A stretch of 64,000 nucleotides of DNA from Pochonia chlamydosporia 170 (lineage: Eukaryota; Ascomycota; Sordariomycetes; Hypocreales; Clavicipitaceae): assembly GCF_001653235.2 (NCBI RefSeq), contig NC_035791.1:3410001-3474000 (forward strand). Reading direction: 5' to 3'. Positions 11,003 to 25,601 of this stretch are shown piece after piece. Every line of letters starts with the position of its first letter. The stretch's first letter is position 1. The notes beneath the pieces are model-generated. The model did no database searches, was not told where the DNA came from, and worked only from the letters and a program-made list of their open reading frames with translations. The position numbers and the translations under genes were made by a program.

Positions 11003-14000
11003 CACATGTTCATAGGAATCGTGTGGGTGTGCAGTGTTGCATCATGGTGCAAAATGTCACGCACCCACCTTGGACAGAGCCCAATGACATTGTGTTGAAA
11101 CGAAGCGTAAACGAAATCTTCCAAAGGCCACCAGTTTGAGCGTGATGCAGGAGCTTCCGCATATTATCAGTGTCGGGCTTGATCTATGAGTTATATCGTT
11201 GGCAGGCAATCTGCCCTCACCTTCAGTACCTTGGAGGTGCATTAAACCATTCATCGTGATGTCCATGTTGCCTCGAGCAGCCTTGCTGAAGAATTTTGCA
11301 AACAGAAACTAAAGCAGCGTTGTTTTGGCTTGCCCAACAACTACTTCGGAGGAAAACGCCATGTGTACCGGAATCCCTGGATATTACTCACGTCGTGGTG
11401 AAGGGACAGTGTGCTTTTTTCTCCCGGAAGTGCCACGCTGGGGTTCTAGCCGAAGAAAGATACCCATCATAATCAGGGGCTGCGAAGAGCTTCCATCACA
11501 GCCGAGGTCTGACACTTGATGACCACCTCAGATTAAGATGAGTCAGGTGTGGGAATGGCGTGGTAACAGCTAATAGAGGATAGTATTTGTTAGGCACAAA
11601 CACGAACTGAGCTGGCAAGTTGAGCATTTTGCAGCCGATATCATATGGAACTTGGCAGAAATAACTGAAGGGGAAGAAAGGGTTGCAACACAAACACTCG
11701 CCTGTATGGAGTCGAGCCACTCTCGTCCCTCATTCCTCCATTGTCATTTTGGTCAAACCCTTCTTCGGTTTCGCATCGCGCCACGGATCTGTAGTCTGTC
11801 TTGCGGGGGACGAGGATTTGGCTTTCCGCTGAACCACATCTTGCTGGGCGGTTGGCCCTGCGGCGGTGGTCTGCCACAGATTCCTCAGAACCCTAGCAAC
11901 CACTGGTGACAGTTCCCTTCCTCTCTGGGTATGATGGGGTAAAATTCGGCCATCAATTCTCAAAACGAACTTGACATTGAAGGCACCATGTCAAAGCCTT
12001 GGGGGGTGGCTGACAAGCCACCCCTCCACACGGACAACCCCCGAACTCCGCTGTCAGATTCACCGTTTGTCTTTATTTTCTCTTGTGGGTTCTGGACATG
12101 ACAGGACAGAGTGGACGGAATTAGATACACTTGTGTGTACGGAGAGGTGCATGTATGTTCTTGGGATGGGGCACGTCCCAGTTGGCTGTGACGCCATGAC
12201 CGCCTCATCCGCCATCTCATCTCCCTGGTGTGAGAGCTCAAGGTCGATGGGTTTGAGGCCTACAACAGCCTATGAACTGTGTCTCTGCTGCGTTTGAAAC
12301 CGCCGGGGATTCGGGGAGCATCGTTTTCTCCTTTCACCGCTAGCCTCTATTTTATCGACATTTGGAAACAATCTTCCTCAGACAATTGGCTGTGGTGGAT
12401 CTGCCATTGCAAAAAAAAAAAAAATAACGCACGGTCATTTGATGACAACACTTCGGTAAAGATCGCAATCCCCACTGACCAGAGTATCGGGTCCATAGTT
12501 CATGATTTCGGTCACTAGGGCCGATTTATTTTGTAACCCGTCATCTGCAGAAAATTGTTCACTCCCAGGGGAGCAAAATAAGGTGAGGCAAAAAGGTTAG
12601 ACACATCTCAGGTCCGCATGTAATAATGTGCCCTCGGCCAGGATCTCGGGTTCATCCTCTTCACCAGGCAAATGTTGGGTGGCCGTCGGTTTGGCGGTGC
12701 CAGCACCGCCTTCATCCGTCCATGATAATACGGCCGTACCCAGGAGCCATTGCTATTGTAACAGGCGGGCAATCACAAGCATGGTTATTCCTGCATCCCG
12801 TGCCATGATTGATCTGAAACGCCATCGAATCCGAATGGTCCTGGTTAGTTCTGTCGATTTCAACTTGCTGGATATGATCCTTGCAAGAAACAGCCGCCGT
12901 GAGCAAGCAAGCAAAAATCCCGGCATTTCGAAGCACTCAAAGGCCGGGTTATCTTGCGTGGCATGAAGCGGTTAGGTTAACTGATCGGCAAAGACAAGCA
13001 CCCCAGAGGCGGAATAGACAGCGATGGGGTTTGCAATTTCTCCCGTTGTGCTGTTGAAGAACCTGGTCCCGAAGACGCCATCCCCTCTTTTCGCACATTT
13101 CTGGTAATCCGTACTCCATACTTCAACGCGACACCCTCGGAACAGTTCCAACATGGCACTCGATCTTGCTTGCCACAAGAACGGGCGCTGTGCAGACGCC
13201 CTGTGCGCCATGACTTCAGCGAGTACCGTAGCTGACAGGCTTCTTCCCACCGTCCATGTCATTGAAATCCGCCATCAGGTCCGGCCGTCGGCGCACCATC
13301 AAATCATGTTGGAGAAGATTGGTGCAAGTTGGTGTGGGGTGGATCGGGCCGCCACGTCGCCAGCGATCACTTCTCAAGCATCAGAGTGACAGGTGGTAGC
13401 CGCGATAATGTGCAGGCTCCATTGTGAGCCGGCTGTTGGTCGGGATCAGCTGCATGCTTATCGAGTAACGAGATCAGGGATACGGATACGGATGACACTG
13501 ACGGTGAACCCTTGGCCCCCAAGAGCACACAAGCCCCATTCCAGGTTTGACTAGCACAAGTTGTCCGCGCTATCGACCACTACTCTGGTGGATCGTGATC
13601 AAATCAGCGCAGTCCCCTTTACCCTTTGATTAGCTGTCCACAAGATGCCTGTATTCTGCTTGCCTGTGTGGCTCTTGAGCCATTAGGAGCCTCAGCCCGC
13701 CTAAATTGGCTGCGACCTCGGACATCCTTAAGAAGCAAACTCCACGAGCACTCAATTTTGTTGACAGGCCGTGGCTGCATGATTGCTTGCCTGCCTGAGT
13801 TGAGAGGGTCAACATGGACATGGGATGGTCTGTCAGCTCGAGGACAGCAAATTCCGCAGGCGGAAAGCCACAACCAGCGAAGTCACTCTGGACAAGACGG
13901 CCAGGATCAGACAGGCGAAGGACCATATCGTTTGGTTTGTGAGACAAGCCGCATTCTGACGGCACCTGGTTGACCTGGAAAATTGATTTCAAGCTTAGAG

Positions 14001-15380
14001 TCTTCTTCGGCTTATAATGCTCCTGTTCATGGTGCTGGTTCAGACGAAACAGGTTTGCGATTCCAAACATTCATCACCAGCGCTGGGGGACAATCCAGGG
14101 GGGTTACAGTACCCGTAAATCCTCAGATCCAGTGAGTGGGCTGTGCACTTCGACGAGACAGGCCCTTGTGTATGGTGATCGGCCAACTTTGTGGCCTGCC
14201 AGTCTTGGAAATCCCCAAAAATGTGTATGCCAAAACGGCGACCTCAGTATCGTGCCCTCTTGAAGTCTCTCGTCGTCTTCCGAGCCAGGCTTAAAATAAT
14301 GAGATGCAGCTGCCGACTCGTCCAACGATACTTGTTGCCATTCGTGAAACTTGATGGAGGTTGCTCCGGCGTTTGTGTCCTGGGGACTTCGGATTTCCTC
14401 AGGCGTTGTCACCAGGCCTTGCATCATCATTTGAGAAAGGCTAGTTTTGTCCACACACCCCATCCAGAGAGCTAGGCTCTGCATGGTTTAAGAGATCTTT
14501 ACCTCGTGGTCGATCTTTGGTAACCCCTAGCATGCCGGGAGACACCCATCTGCTGGAGTCCACCGAAGTAACCCTACAGATCCATCTTCATCGGCGTACC
14601 TGGTTCTTCCCTGCCGCTAATCTGACGCCCAGCCTCGAGATGATGAGCTTTGGAGTCCACAAAATAGCTCCGGATGAAAAGATTGCTGTGATGCCTCCGG
14701 CGGCTATGCATCACATGTACGAAGTAAGTGTACGCTGCGAAATTTACTGCGTACCTGCAAGGTCGGTGAAAGCTGCTCGACTTGGTCGTCTTCCGTACCG
14801 ACATAGAGGGGTTCCCTTCATCAACCAATCTCGACTGATGCGAGATGTTTGAGAGCCCTCCACGGAACCTCTTGGATTGTCGAGCTTGGACTAGTTGGGT
14901 GGTGGTGCCAGGCCTGACCACACCCCATCCTCAAGGCTATGCAGCAAAAGAGGATCGGTCATCAGCCTGCCAGTGCAGTCTGCGCATAAGCGACGGACCG
15001 AGTCAGGATCTGACTGTTTCTCTTTCTGGGAGGACCGACTCCCAGAACAACACGCATTATCTTCTGGTTCCGCCCACACACTTGCATTTGTCCATCAGGA
15101 CAACCACCGGGATTTCGAGTATCACATCTGAGTCAGTATATGATACAAACCCCCCGAAATTCCGTAATAAAATCTGCTCTCGGTGGTGGTCAAATAGAAT
15201 CCAAAAATAAGCTATTAATGTGTCGCATTCACCAGTACCTTGATGAGGGAGACACACTGAATACTGTCTTGTGACGCCCATGGTGGCCAGCTTTGCAAGC
15301 CGCCTGTTGCGGCTGACATCAGGAGGGTACAACCTGACGATTTGTAATAACCAAGCGGTGACGGAATAGGGATAGGAAGC

Positions 15381-15395
15381 ACGGAGTACGGAGTA
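15381..15395. repeat. Double copy of the ACGGAGTA motif
   Basis: Two overlapping copies of ACGGAGTA at 15381-15388 and 15388-15395. The second is the full nine-base form TACGGAGTA (15387-15395) that recurs at other intergenic sites in the window (10403, 16288, 27341, 27810, 42175 and 61910, some in reverse orientation). Confidence 0.7.
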
Positions 15396-18300
15396 TGGAG
15401 TGCCAATTCAGTGCTTCCTCTTCCTGGACATCTCGCCCCGGCAACGCTGTTGTCTGTCCCATTGGTTTTCAACAACGAACAGTTATGTGGATCAAGTTGT
15501 TATGTTGGTTGTGCCTGGGAAGACAGGAACTTTGCCGATACTTGTTCAGAACATTTTGTCTGCAAGACCTTGAGCGTCATCAACTCGCCTGCTTGTCAAC
15601 AATTTCTCTACACGACATCAACTTCAGGCGGCGGAAAACCAGTCAACGAAAGTGAACTAGCAGGGTGCCATGCTCCACCAGCCATCTGTTGAGGTATGAA
15701 GTGATAAGATGGGCAAAATTGGGGCATTTTCCAGGGTGACCGCCGATTCCATCCCGATGTCTTCAATGGAGCACAGGTGGACTCCGTACTTTCCAGTGAA
15801 TGCCACCATAACTGGGCCGGGCATTTCCTCAAGGTCGCTAACTTGAATACCTCACAAACCAGAAGTACATTGTGCCTCTTTCTTTCTTCGTCGGACTGAC
15901 GCTTATGGCGGTCCAACTTGGTGCAACTTGCAAGTCTTCCACTCCCATGTGATGGTCAAACTAACTCCACAGACTTTCAGGGCTTGGCGTCAGATATGGA
16001 GGGTGTGAGAAAGAACGGAAGACTACTTGACTCTCTCTGGAACGGTTGACAAGGTCTGTTCGAAGCGAAGCACAGTCAGCACCTTATGACTGCGACTTCA
16101 CTCCGGAAGTGTCCTGGGATATGTCGTTTTACCAATCTGAAGGGCCAGTTCACACTCCGGCGAACTGGCGGCATTAGGAGGCTCAAACCATTGTTTGGAG
16201 GTCTGGTAGTCCAAAACTGCGAGAGATTGGGGTTATGCAATTGTGGGTCGATTATGATCTGCTTGCTGCGCCCTTTGTGTGTGCATGTACTCCGTATGGG
16301 ATCAATTGATGGTGTGGGGGGCAGCTCGGAATGTCCCATCAGGATCAGGATCTCGAGCCGGGAGGCCCCAAAGCATAATTGCTGATCCACACGCTGCCTC
16401 TCGCGCACAGGCCTCACCGCGGAAAACGATCAGCCACCAATACTTATCTGTGTTAGTTGGACTTTCGTTTTGCTCCCTGTACATTTCTCCGTGTCAGCAT
16501 CATGATTAGGCAAAACCTCCCAAGTACTTGACGGGCAACTCCTGAAATGCGAAACCCAATGACTTACATGATACCCCGGGCTCCGAAGCGATTGAAGTTA
16601 AGGAATTAGTCACTGAATTTCACAGTGTAACTGGCTCGGTCCTCAATAACTTGTATGTCGCATTGCACATGATGCAGACAGCTTTCGTAAACACTTGGAT
16701 AGAACATACGCCCATCCGTCTTGTGCAGGCTCTGTCAGAGTTTGGTCTGGTTGAATGGTGTGTTGACGCCTGTCGCGCTCATAATATATGAGGATTCATA
16801 ATACCAATTCAATAGATCCATCACGGCGTAAGTGGATCATTGGTTCCAGAAGCGACTGGTCTGAATCATCTTTACCGAGCATCTTGTGTGGTGTGGCTTT
16901 GAGGCGTATTGGTGATTGAAAGCCAGAGCCAACTGCCCAATGCTTGGGGACGCTCAGAATCAGAGTCGTTTAAGTGCTCTTATAATACGAACCCATCATG
17001 TTCTCTGTTGCATAAGTCCTTTCCCAAGTGGTAGAAGTCAAGCACAGAAGCAACAAGGTGAAAAGACCGTCCCTTGGCCGAGGCATTGCTGCCCATGTCA
17101 GGGCGAATTTGGGGACTTTGATTCGTATTGTGGTTCAGACACATTGGATCCGGACCAATCTGGTATCCCCTTTATCAGATCACTAGATCGGACCCATCCA
17201 CAGCCTACCAACTAAACGGGACAATCATCAAGAGCTGGTAAGCGATTGTTTCCGAACCCATTCGTAGGGATACTGGTGATCCAAGGGTGCTCTCGGCCAA
17301 TAGCCAATACTCAGAGGGGATTCACCTTGCTGCATGTTGTGCAGCTCATAGTATCAGGATACTAGGCTTGAAAACTTCACCATAGTCGCACCCCAATTTT
17401 TATGGCGACCTGAGGTGTGGGAAACGGTTTGATCCCAGGTGCTTGTTGAGACAAAACCCATGAAGGCTCTCTCTCCTTTGCAGGGTACGTCTTCAAAATA
17501 TCAGGGCTCTCAGGCTGGTGGTATCCGGGATGCTCACAATCGAAGTGAAAGCCTGACGGACTGGTGGATTAGGTATGTGATGATACCTGTGTGGTCTGAT
17601 TTGGGGATGGGGCAAGCTGCCGCTGATCGAAACGGCTGCTATTGAGCAGCTGCGGCTCAGCATAAACACCCCAAGCTCTTCACTCATCGTCTGAGATCAC
17701 CACATTCTGCCATCTCAGGCGCCGCCGGCTTTGGTTGTCCATGTGGAGTACGCCGTTCCATGTCCATGTTGCTAAAATGCAACCAGCGCTGTGTTGGCTG
17801 AAGGTTTCTGCGCCTGGAACAGTGCCTGTCAGCGTGACATCACCATCCTGCCCGAAGTCGCATCTGATGCAATCTGGTATCGCAGCACGCTTGTTCCAGA
17901 AGCCCATGGCGGGCTTTACCGGAGCAACGGGGCACCCCAAAACACCAGACCAGACCAATATTCGTCTTGAAGTCAAGTGGCCACCGGAGATGGTTGCCAA
18001 CCTGGGAATAGAGTTGCCAAATCGTGCAGGGCAATGACTTGACGCAGCCGACCCACAGAACCTTGGCGTCTCCCCAAGTGTCATCATCCATGCCAGGAGG
18101 CCCCGCTGCCCTCCGTCTTTTTTGAATCGCGATCGGTTGTATCCCGACCAATTTTTTTCTTTGGCGGCTTTTTTTGGTCTGGCTATAATTTTTCTTGTCT
18201 GATTCAATTTAAACCCCTCTCCACCAATGACAGTGTTAGAGGTCTGTCTGTAGGTCTCTCGCTGGCGCCCCGAGGACCAAGGCTTCTTTCGTATGAGATG

Positions 18301-21300
18301 ACTTGAAAGCGCAATTAAAGTCTGAGCGTCGAAGGACAGATGTTTGCGTAGTATTGATGTCAGCTTGCTAAGTGCCCAGTCAACTGGGGCAAGTACATGC
18401 CTTGTTGGGAGTTCTCTCGCTCTTGCGAGGTCCCAAGAGTGTGGAGGATTTAACATGGTGGAAAACTTCCATCGTCCTCGTGCTCTTTTGTGGGACTAAC
18501 ATGTCCACACCGTTCCCACTTACCGACCGAACGCTTCCCTTTGCCCATGCTCAACTTTTGCTGATTCCCCGAATTCCCCTTTGTCATTAACGAAGGAGGG
18601 TCCTTGATGTAGACTCTCTGGTGAAGATGGCTTATCCCAAGTCTACTAATGAATTTTCCCCTTTCGGCAGACCCAGTGTGTAGTACACGTAGGCCCCACG
18701 AAATCTGACCCCTGGGGTATATGTGAACGCATGTCGACGTAGAAGCGGTCCGCGGGCATTTGTCTGTCGTCGGCCTTGCGATGGTGAATGGATCATCGAG
18801 GTGTTGAACTCGATGGCCTGGTTCATGAGTTATTACTAGGGAGGCTGGACCAGCATTGCGAATGGATCGGAAGGCAGGGATGTAGCTGCACAGAGCAACA
18901 CCACTTACTGAGACAAAGGTCATGTTTGCATGGTCAGCATGAGGTCCTTGTGCTCTTCTCTCTGCCCCAAGTCTCCTTCCTTGGCCGTGATAAAACCCCA
19001 AGGCCTGTGGTGCTCCAGTTCTACTTGGTTGCTTGACTCTTCGAAATCAAACCAAATTGAGGTTACCGTACCCGCAAGCACTACCAGCCAGCATCAAGGG
19101 TTCGATCGGCTGCATGTAGCGGCCTGTGGGCTCTGACCGAGAAACGGATCGGATAATGATAACGACCTTCTCGATTTGAACATGTCTGGCGCCAAGCACA
19201 GTTAGCGCATCGATCCAGGACTTGCGTTCACACCTAGCCCAGCCAGCAGCATCTCATACCATCCATCCATCGTTTGAGGCTTGCTAGCCACGTGTGGTGC
19301 CGTCTGTGGACCTCGATATCGCCTTTCTTCATCTTTTTGGTCCCAAGCTCTCTCTGGTTGGCGGGGCTCGACAATTTCCAGCTGTTGGCACAGCTCTGGC
19401 ACTCGCTGTGTGCTAAACAACGACTCACTCTTCTCCAGTCGAAGGTTGATCTTGGCCTGCTCCCTATGACGGTGCTCGGGCAGTGTACTGTTATTCTTTT
19501 GACAATTCCTCTCAGCTGGATATGTATCCTCTCGGTAGGCTATGCTGATCAGCCAATACCACAGCACTAACTCACCCTGATCGCTCCTGCGTGCTGGTCT
19601 TGCTTCGTCACATGTTGCCCACATGTGAGACGTTGCCTTGGCAGGTCAGGACATCGAATGGCCCCAGTGACAAAAGGAGCAGTCAACAGACCATTCGCAC
19701 AGTATACGAAGTGCTGAGGTAGTTCCAAACATATGTTAAATGACAAGATGAGAACAGTGCTCTGTCCTGTGTAGTTCAGCGAGAGAACGGAAAACAGCCC
19801 AACAGAGGTGATAATTACAACGGGTTGAACCGCCTTGAATATAAAGCCAAACACCAACTTACTGTCAGCGAAACGAATGGACCTATTCAGACGAGGCGAA
19901 TTATTTGCACTTCCTAAATTGCTTTCAACTTGAGTCTTTCCTCCTCATTGTATCGTCTCTCAGCAACGCAGGCGCCAGAGTGGAAATGCCAGGTCACGAT
20001 TTGGGTTCTCTGACTTTCGCAAACAAGCTCATGGGACCTAAAAGAGTTGTGGTGCCACGGAACCCGCAGTAGCTATAGTTAGCCATTTGGGCCGGAAACG
20101 CAGGCTGCTTGGTCAAGATATCGAAGACTTGTTTGACCAATGCCTTAGAGACCGCCTTTTCGCTGTCGGCAAAATCTTACTACTGGGTTTGTCTATCCAT
20201 TTCGTGGCCTGAGACTAGGACTATTCGCAGACCAGACTACCAGTTTGGCTCAATGGGAGGACTGACCTTGTCTTTACATATGCAGTGTTGAATACTAGGA
20301 TGGCTTGTCTTCTCTCCGCCTCTGGCAGAGCTCCAACTGGCGTGCACTATACTTGGGTACTGAATCGCACGTATGCCAATGAGTGGCACCTGTAGATTCT
20401 GGGGCTCGCGTGGAGTGTCATGGCGGCATCAAAAATGACCAACTTAGCCTGTCCCGACTGGTTCAGACAGCTGGAGCCCTGCTGTATGGCTGAAGCATGA
20501 GACAGTGCAGCCTTGGATAAGACCGGGGAGAGAAATTACTTCCATGACTCGCTGTGGATGCAGGCATTGCGGCTATCGTTTGGGTCAGTCACGAAGCCGT
20601 GGCTGAACCAAATCTGCCCTGCCGTACGTAGGTGGAGGTGCCTTTTCGCACACCATAGTTGGCGAATGTATGAGGACAGACGACAACATTCTTCAGCTCA
20701 GTAGTTCGTGCTTTGTAGCTGAGACTTCCAGCGCCAGCTAAAATCTGGAAAGTTGCACGCAATGGACGGAGCCAGACGGAGAGACTAAGCATTTCGCAAA
20801 TTGAAGTGAACCACAGGACAGTGATATCAAGATCCACCCCCCAAATCGAAAACCCTGCGCTAGAGGGACTAGATCGGTTGCCCCTTTTAGTGTCAAATGC
20901 GCCGGTAAGTGATGGTCTTCTATTGATGCTGAAAACGAAACGGCTGTCAATTGTTTCTCTGATTGGGGGCCTCCTGAACCCTGTTCCTTTGATGATGATG
21001 CCTTCCTTGGCAGTTGTGTTGGGAGCGCTTGTCACATTTTCCAATTCCGACGTCACGGAATTGAACGTGAAAACACATGTTCCATGACGCAGACCCTGCA
21101 CATATATTATTACACGAAGCGGCAGACATCGATTGTTGAGGTTCTTCTGATAAGATATAATATCGGAGCCAAAAGGTGGTTATCTCGGTAGACTTTGAGT
21201 ATCCGGACACGGTAAATGGGCAGAGCCGAGCTTGAATATTGGTAGGGGACAATAAAAACCAAGGTACCAGCGCTTGGGAGCCAGGTCATTTAGTTCTGTT

Positions 21301-23922
21301 CGTTAGGCTTCCGAACTTTCCGCACCTTTCTGGCTGCAAGAGGGTGTGTCGGCGCACATCGTGTTAACCATCAAGGATTTCCCTATTGGAGCAGACTATT
21401 CCTGATCAGATATGGACCTCGCGCAGGTTGACCGGTTCGAAGCGTTTTGAAATCATGTTCTGCTCCAAGCGTGCTTTTGGGCTGTGCCAACAGTTCACGC
21501 ATGGAGTGATGGCACCGTGCTATGTTGCATAACGTACTTGACACCATCAATAATCCTGACAACAGTGATGATATTGCTTCCGACCGAGCAAGCAGTGAGA
21601 AAAATGCCTTGATTGAAAAGCAGACAAGGGAGACAACCTGACGAACCAGGATTCATTGTTGCCACCATTCACGACTGTTCCGAGGGCTGGACATGACTTC
21701 AGTTGGTGGTTGTAGGTGGCACCTGCCTTCGCGAAGCCAATACTCCGGACTTCCTTGGGCAATCTCCTTCCCTTAGCCGCGTTGGAAACCGGGCGGGAAG
21801 GAACGATGCATTGCAGCATTGGGCTGGTTCAGCCAGCCCAGCCCAGGCTCAAAACGCCAGACGCCATACACTGCAGCACCATTCGATCACGCATCGCATA
21901 ATGACTTAGATCACGACGGCTCAACAGGCGTGCACTTCAGACTCTGAGCACTAGAGTAAGAGGGCATGCATGCACTCCTTTCCTCTGCATCTACAGTACA
22001 TGTTGCGCAAGATGCAGGATACAGACACGAAGTACAATGTACAATGTACAAAGACGTCGGCATTCACACCCTCCACATTCTGCCGATTTGATCCGCGAGA
22101 TGAGTTCGATCTCTCTTACGCTTGAACTCCTGTACCCCATCTGTACAGTGCAGCACTTTTCAAGCTTCAACACACCATTGCCCACGCCCCAATTCGCGGA
22201 CCTGCACCGAAATCTAGCACACACATCGCTTTGTGGGCTTCGGGGCTTCACACCTTGCCTTAGATTCGATACAAGCATAGATATCCATCTCGTCACCTCA
22301 AGTCCAGGTCCGGGGTTGGCACACCATTCCGCTGCTCATGTGTCCAATCCATGCTGGGCAACGCTCATCACACCCACGCAATTAGAACTCCAAGCCCACT
22401 TCGATCTGGGTTTTCCAACAGACTGGACTGCCCAGGCTCTACGACGCACCCACCGTATTCGAAGCGGCCAGCCAAGTCAACCAGCCAACGAACACGCACA
22501 ACGCAGCCAACCATACCCCCTACCTCCCTTCCATTCAATGAACGGCTCGATGGCAAGAAACGCTCAAGTTCTTGATGCTTGGCGCCTGATGATGGTTGGT
22601 GAGCTAAAGAACCGTGTCATCTTGCCTTCTGCTGGTACCCGCCACCCCCTTGGGGTTCGACAATCTCGCAAAAACTGACAATCTGGCTGATCACAGTCAC
22701 ACCCAATGCGAGTCCCACTTGGACTCTCGTCAGAAGCCCTCTAGAAGCACAAATCTCATCCGTCCGCTTATCCCTTGCCCACCGAACTCAGCAACGGCTG
22801 GTGTCATTGTGGAGGCAAAAATAACAACAGTTGTGCCCAGTAGCGGGCGCGCTACTGCCTACACGCGATGCTCAAATCTCAGGCGTCCATCATCCCGACA
22901 TTCCAGTTCCCCGATAGCGATTAGGACTTGGGGCCAGGGGGTGAGAGAAGATCATGGGGCGTGAGCCACCGGGCCACCGGCGGCCCAGCGGGCTGTTGTC
23001 TCTTTACCAGCTTGTAGCTTGCAGAAAGCCTAAGGACACCGATCCCTGGACACACCAGACTCTCAAATGACCTCTGTGACGGCCATAACGACCTAATACC
23101 GGCGCTGGATCCCCGACTTTGTCCTTTCTGGTTTAACCACCCCCGTTGTCAATTATAGTCACACCATCCCGGGGTCCTGAAGTTGGTTGTACGCCCTCCC
23201 AGGTCAAGACTAGTGACGACTCTGGCGCACCTCCACCATCGTTTTCCCACGTTGTATCGCGGGCCCCGGCTACGAAAGCCAAACTCGCTAGCAGCGCCCC
23301 CTAAAAAGCGCAGAGACAAGCACAATCCAGTGCCGCGGATCTCTCATCTGAGGACTCCACTCTCCATCTCGTTGTTCGCTCAGGACCCAGCCCAAACCCA
23401 AGCCCACCTCAGTAGCAGAGCATCTTTGCCTAGACCCTTGTCGGCTGGTTCGCTCTTTGGCTCTGTGGACCTCTCTATTCCTGGTCTTGGGTCTCTGGAT
23501 CAAGCTGAGAGGGCCCGTTGCTGTTTTCTGCTGGGTCAACCCTGTCTGCCCCAATGACAAGCTCGCCAACGCCACCACGAGGTAGTGCCCATCGCGTCAG
23601 ATCTCCTTCAACCTTGCCCCAGGCTAACCTGGCCTTGGGTGTGGCTTGCTGGTATCGGTACTTTTTTATTGTTATATTGCTATTATTCCCTTTTTCTTCT
23701 TTTTATCCGCTTGTCTCCTCCAACCCTCTTCATTTTCACCATTGTTGTCCCCTTCCCACGCTCACACGCCAGAAAAGCTTGGGTGACAAGTTTGTATTCT
23801 TCCGTCGTTCAACTGACGAGGAACATATTTCGTCCTGTTTATTCCTGCTTTTTCATTCCTGGCAACAGTCCGATGTGTCTACAGCCATAATCTCCAGGCC
23901 TCGGTTTCTTGCCACGCGCGCT

Positions 23923-25601
23923 ATGGAACCAGGTGACTCTGGATCCCGCCCAAGGTACGTCTTACATTTCAGGCTGTCCCTCGTCCAGCTTTTCTCTGCC
24001 TCGTGCACTGTAACCTACATACCCTTTCTTCGTTGTCATTATTGACACACTTGGTTGTCCGTAGTGTACATTCGAACTCTGCTCTGCTTTCAGAACAACA
24101 CCAAAGACAACAACAACCCGCCAACCCACTTCAAACTTCATATCATTCTCAGCGAGAACCCTTGGATCGGCGGTACCCTGAACAACCCGCCATGGCTACG
24201 GCGACAGTTCTAGCACCAAGCGCCCACTACCCCCAGGCTTCTTCATATTCAAACTATCCACCACATCAATCTGGGACAACACCGGCGCCAGCACCTTCGA
24301 ACCCTACTGGCAATATGATTTCTAGCGATCATCGCCGCTCTTCCGACGAGAAGGAACAATCTGGCCGACAATCTCTACCGTCTATTTCAGAAGTCATCTC
24401 CGGAGCCAGACCGGGCCAGTTCCCCCCTCCTGCTCAACCCAACATTCAACCCGGGTCAAGTTTGCCTTCACCTTTTGCAACACCAGCGCCCCGTCCGTAC
24501 CCGGAGTCTGAGAAGCATTCCCCTCAACAGCTGCATACATCAACATATCCGCCTCGACAAGAACCCTTACCTGCCTTCGCCGATTCCCCCCGCCCTCCTT
24601 TCAATGGTCGACACAGCCTCCCGCCTGTATCAGACCGTCGGGCAACACCTCCCACAAAATCTGACCTTCCGCAACATCGCCTTGCTGATCCCCAACAGCA
24701 ACCGGATCCGCATGGACCGAACGGAGCATACGGTCACCCACCGCCGCCAACTTCGCACCCATATGCCTCCGGGCATCTTCCTCCTGGCCAGGTGCCTCTT
24801 CCTGCTTATCCAATTTCACCTCGACATGCGGTGCCCGCACCACCGGGACAATACGACCCTCGTGGACAGCCTGTGCGACATGAGGAACCTGAGTACTCCA
24901 ACCGTGCGAGATTCGAGCACGCGCCAAATCGTCATTTTGAGACGTGGAGCTATCAAGATGCTCTTAGCCGTGTAAGTATATTATCACCAACAAATACCCA
25001 TGTTGAAATCTCCGCTGACATGTGTCATCCCAAATGAATAGATTGGGTCCGCCTCACGAACAATATTCAATTTTGCGGAAGCGTATGGCCGTATAGCGCA
25101 GGAACAGCACGGCTCCCACCCAATTCCCGAGCGTTTGCCCACTGAGCGAGAGGTCAACGATATGTTGGGCAACATCGACATGATCAAACGCTCATTGGAG
25201 CAAGTCAAGGATGCCGTTCAAGCCTCAATTCAAAGCGAGCGAGCGAGAGAAGGCACAAAGGGGAAGGGGGCATTTGAGGAGGAGCATCAAGATGTCCCCA
25301 TGTATGACAACGGAATGAAGCCCCAGTACACTATGACAGAGGTGAAGAAGCGTCGAGGCGTAAGTGATATCTTTGTTTTCTGAAGAGTGCGCGTCTGATG
25401 GCAGGCTAACGATATTTACAGCGGGCTGCTCCTCCTGGTCGATGCCATAGCTGCAACAGAATTGATACCCCCGAGTGGAGACGTGGCCCGGATGGTGCCA
25501 GAACTCTATGCAACGCCTGTGGCCTTCATTACGCCAAACTCGAAAGGAAGCGACAGCTGGAGGCCAGATCTCTTCGACCCAAACCGGAGGATAGAAATTA
25601 A
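23923..25601 (+). CDS. nsdD: GATA-type transcription factor of the NsdD/SUB-1 family
   Basis: Nuclear DNA-binding regulator. Homologues control the balance of sexual and asexual development, light responses and secondary metabolism in Aspergillus (NsdD), Neurospora (SUB-1), Botrytis (LTF1) and Fusarium (Csm1). Four exons: 23923-23954, 24065-24971, 25042-25359 and 25422-25601, giving 478 residues. The first two thirds are rich in Pro, Gln and Ser, with the conserved-looking motif [12 protein letters not shown]. Exon 3 carries the region [15 protein letters not shown] and a predicted helix. Exon 4 begins [13 protein letters not shown] and encodes a type IVb GATA finger, C427-X2-C430-X18-C449-X2-C452, followed by a short basic tail ([15 protein letters not shown]). 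The first exon encodes only about eleven residues; in-frame Met codons at 24192 (MATATV) and in MISSDHRR could give shorter forms. The gene lies alone in gene-free DNA. The symbol follows the Aspergillus homologue. Confidence 0.92.

Larger units (their letters stand above)
8959..23922. other. 15-kb stretch with no supportable gene, upstream of the NsdD-type gene
   Basis: On both strands open frames are short, overlap in several frames and show no recognisable domain or plausible exon chain. Base composition looks near balanced, so this is not an obvious AT-rich RIP block, and I see no transposase, reverse transcriptase or long terminal repeat. Simple repeats cluster at 9.96-11.0 kb. From about 22.0 kb to the start codon the + strand is pyrimidine-rich, as in promoters and long leaders of fungal developmental regulators. 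The longest isolated frame, 17680-18456 on the - strand, is unassigned. Confidence 0.6.

Noticed and set aside
15411..15692. 93-codon frame encoding eight cysteines, a possible small secreted protein
   Set aside because: The frame begins at GTG with no ATG in frame nearby, no convincing signal peptide and no upstream exon that would supply one. Eight cysteines in a short frame can arise by chance.
22037..22678. 213-codon frame upstream of the NsdD-type gene
   Set aside because: The region is pyrimidine-rich with overlapping open frames on both strands. The predicted peptide has no family features. It is more likely promoter or leader DNA.
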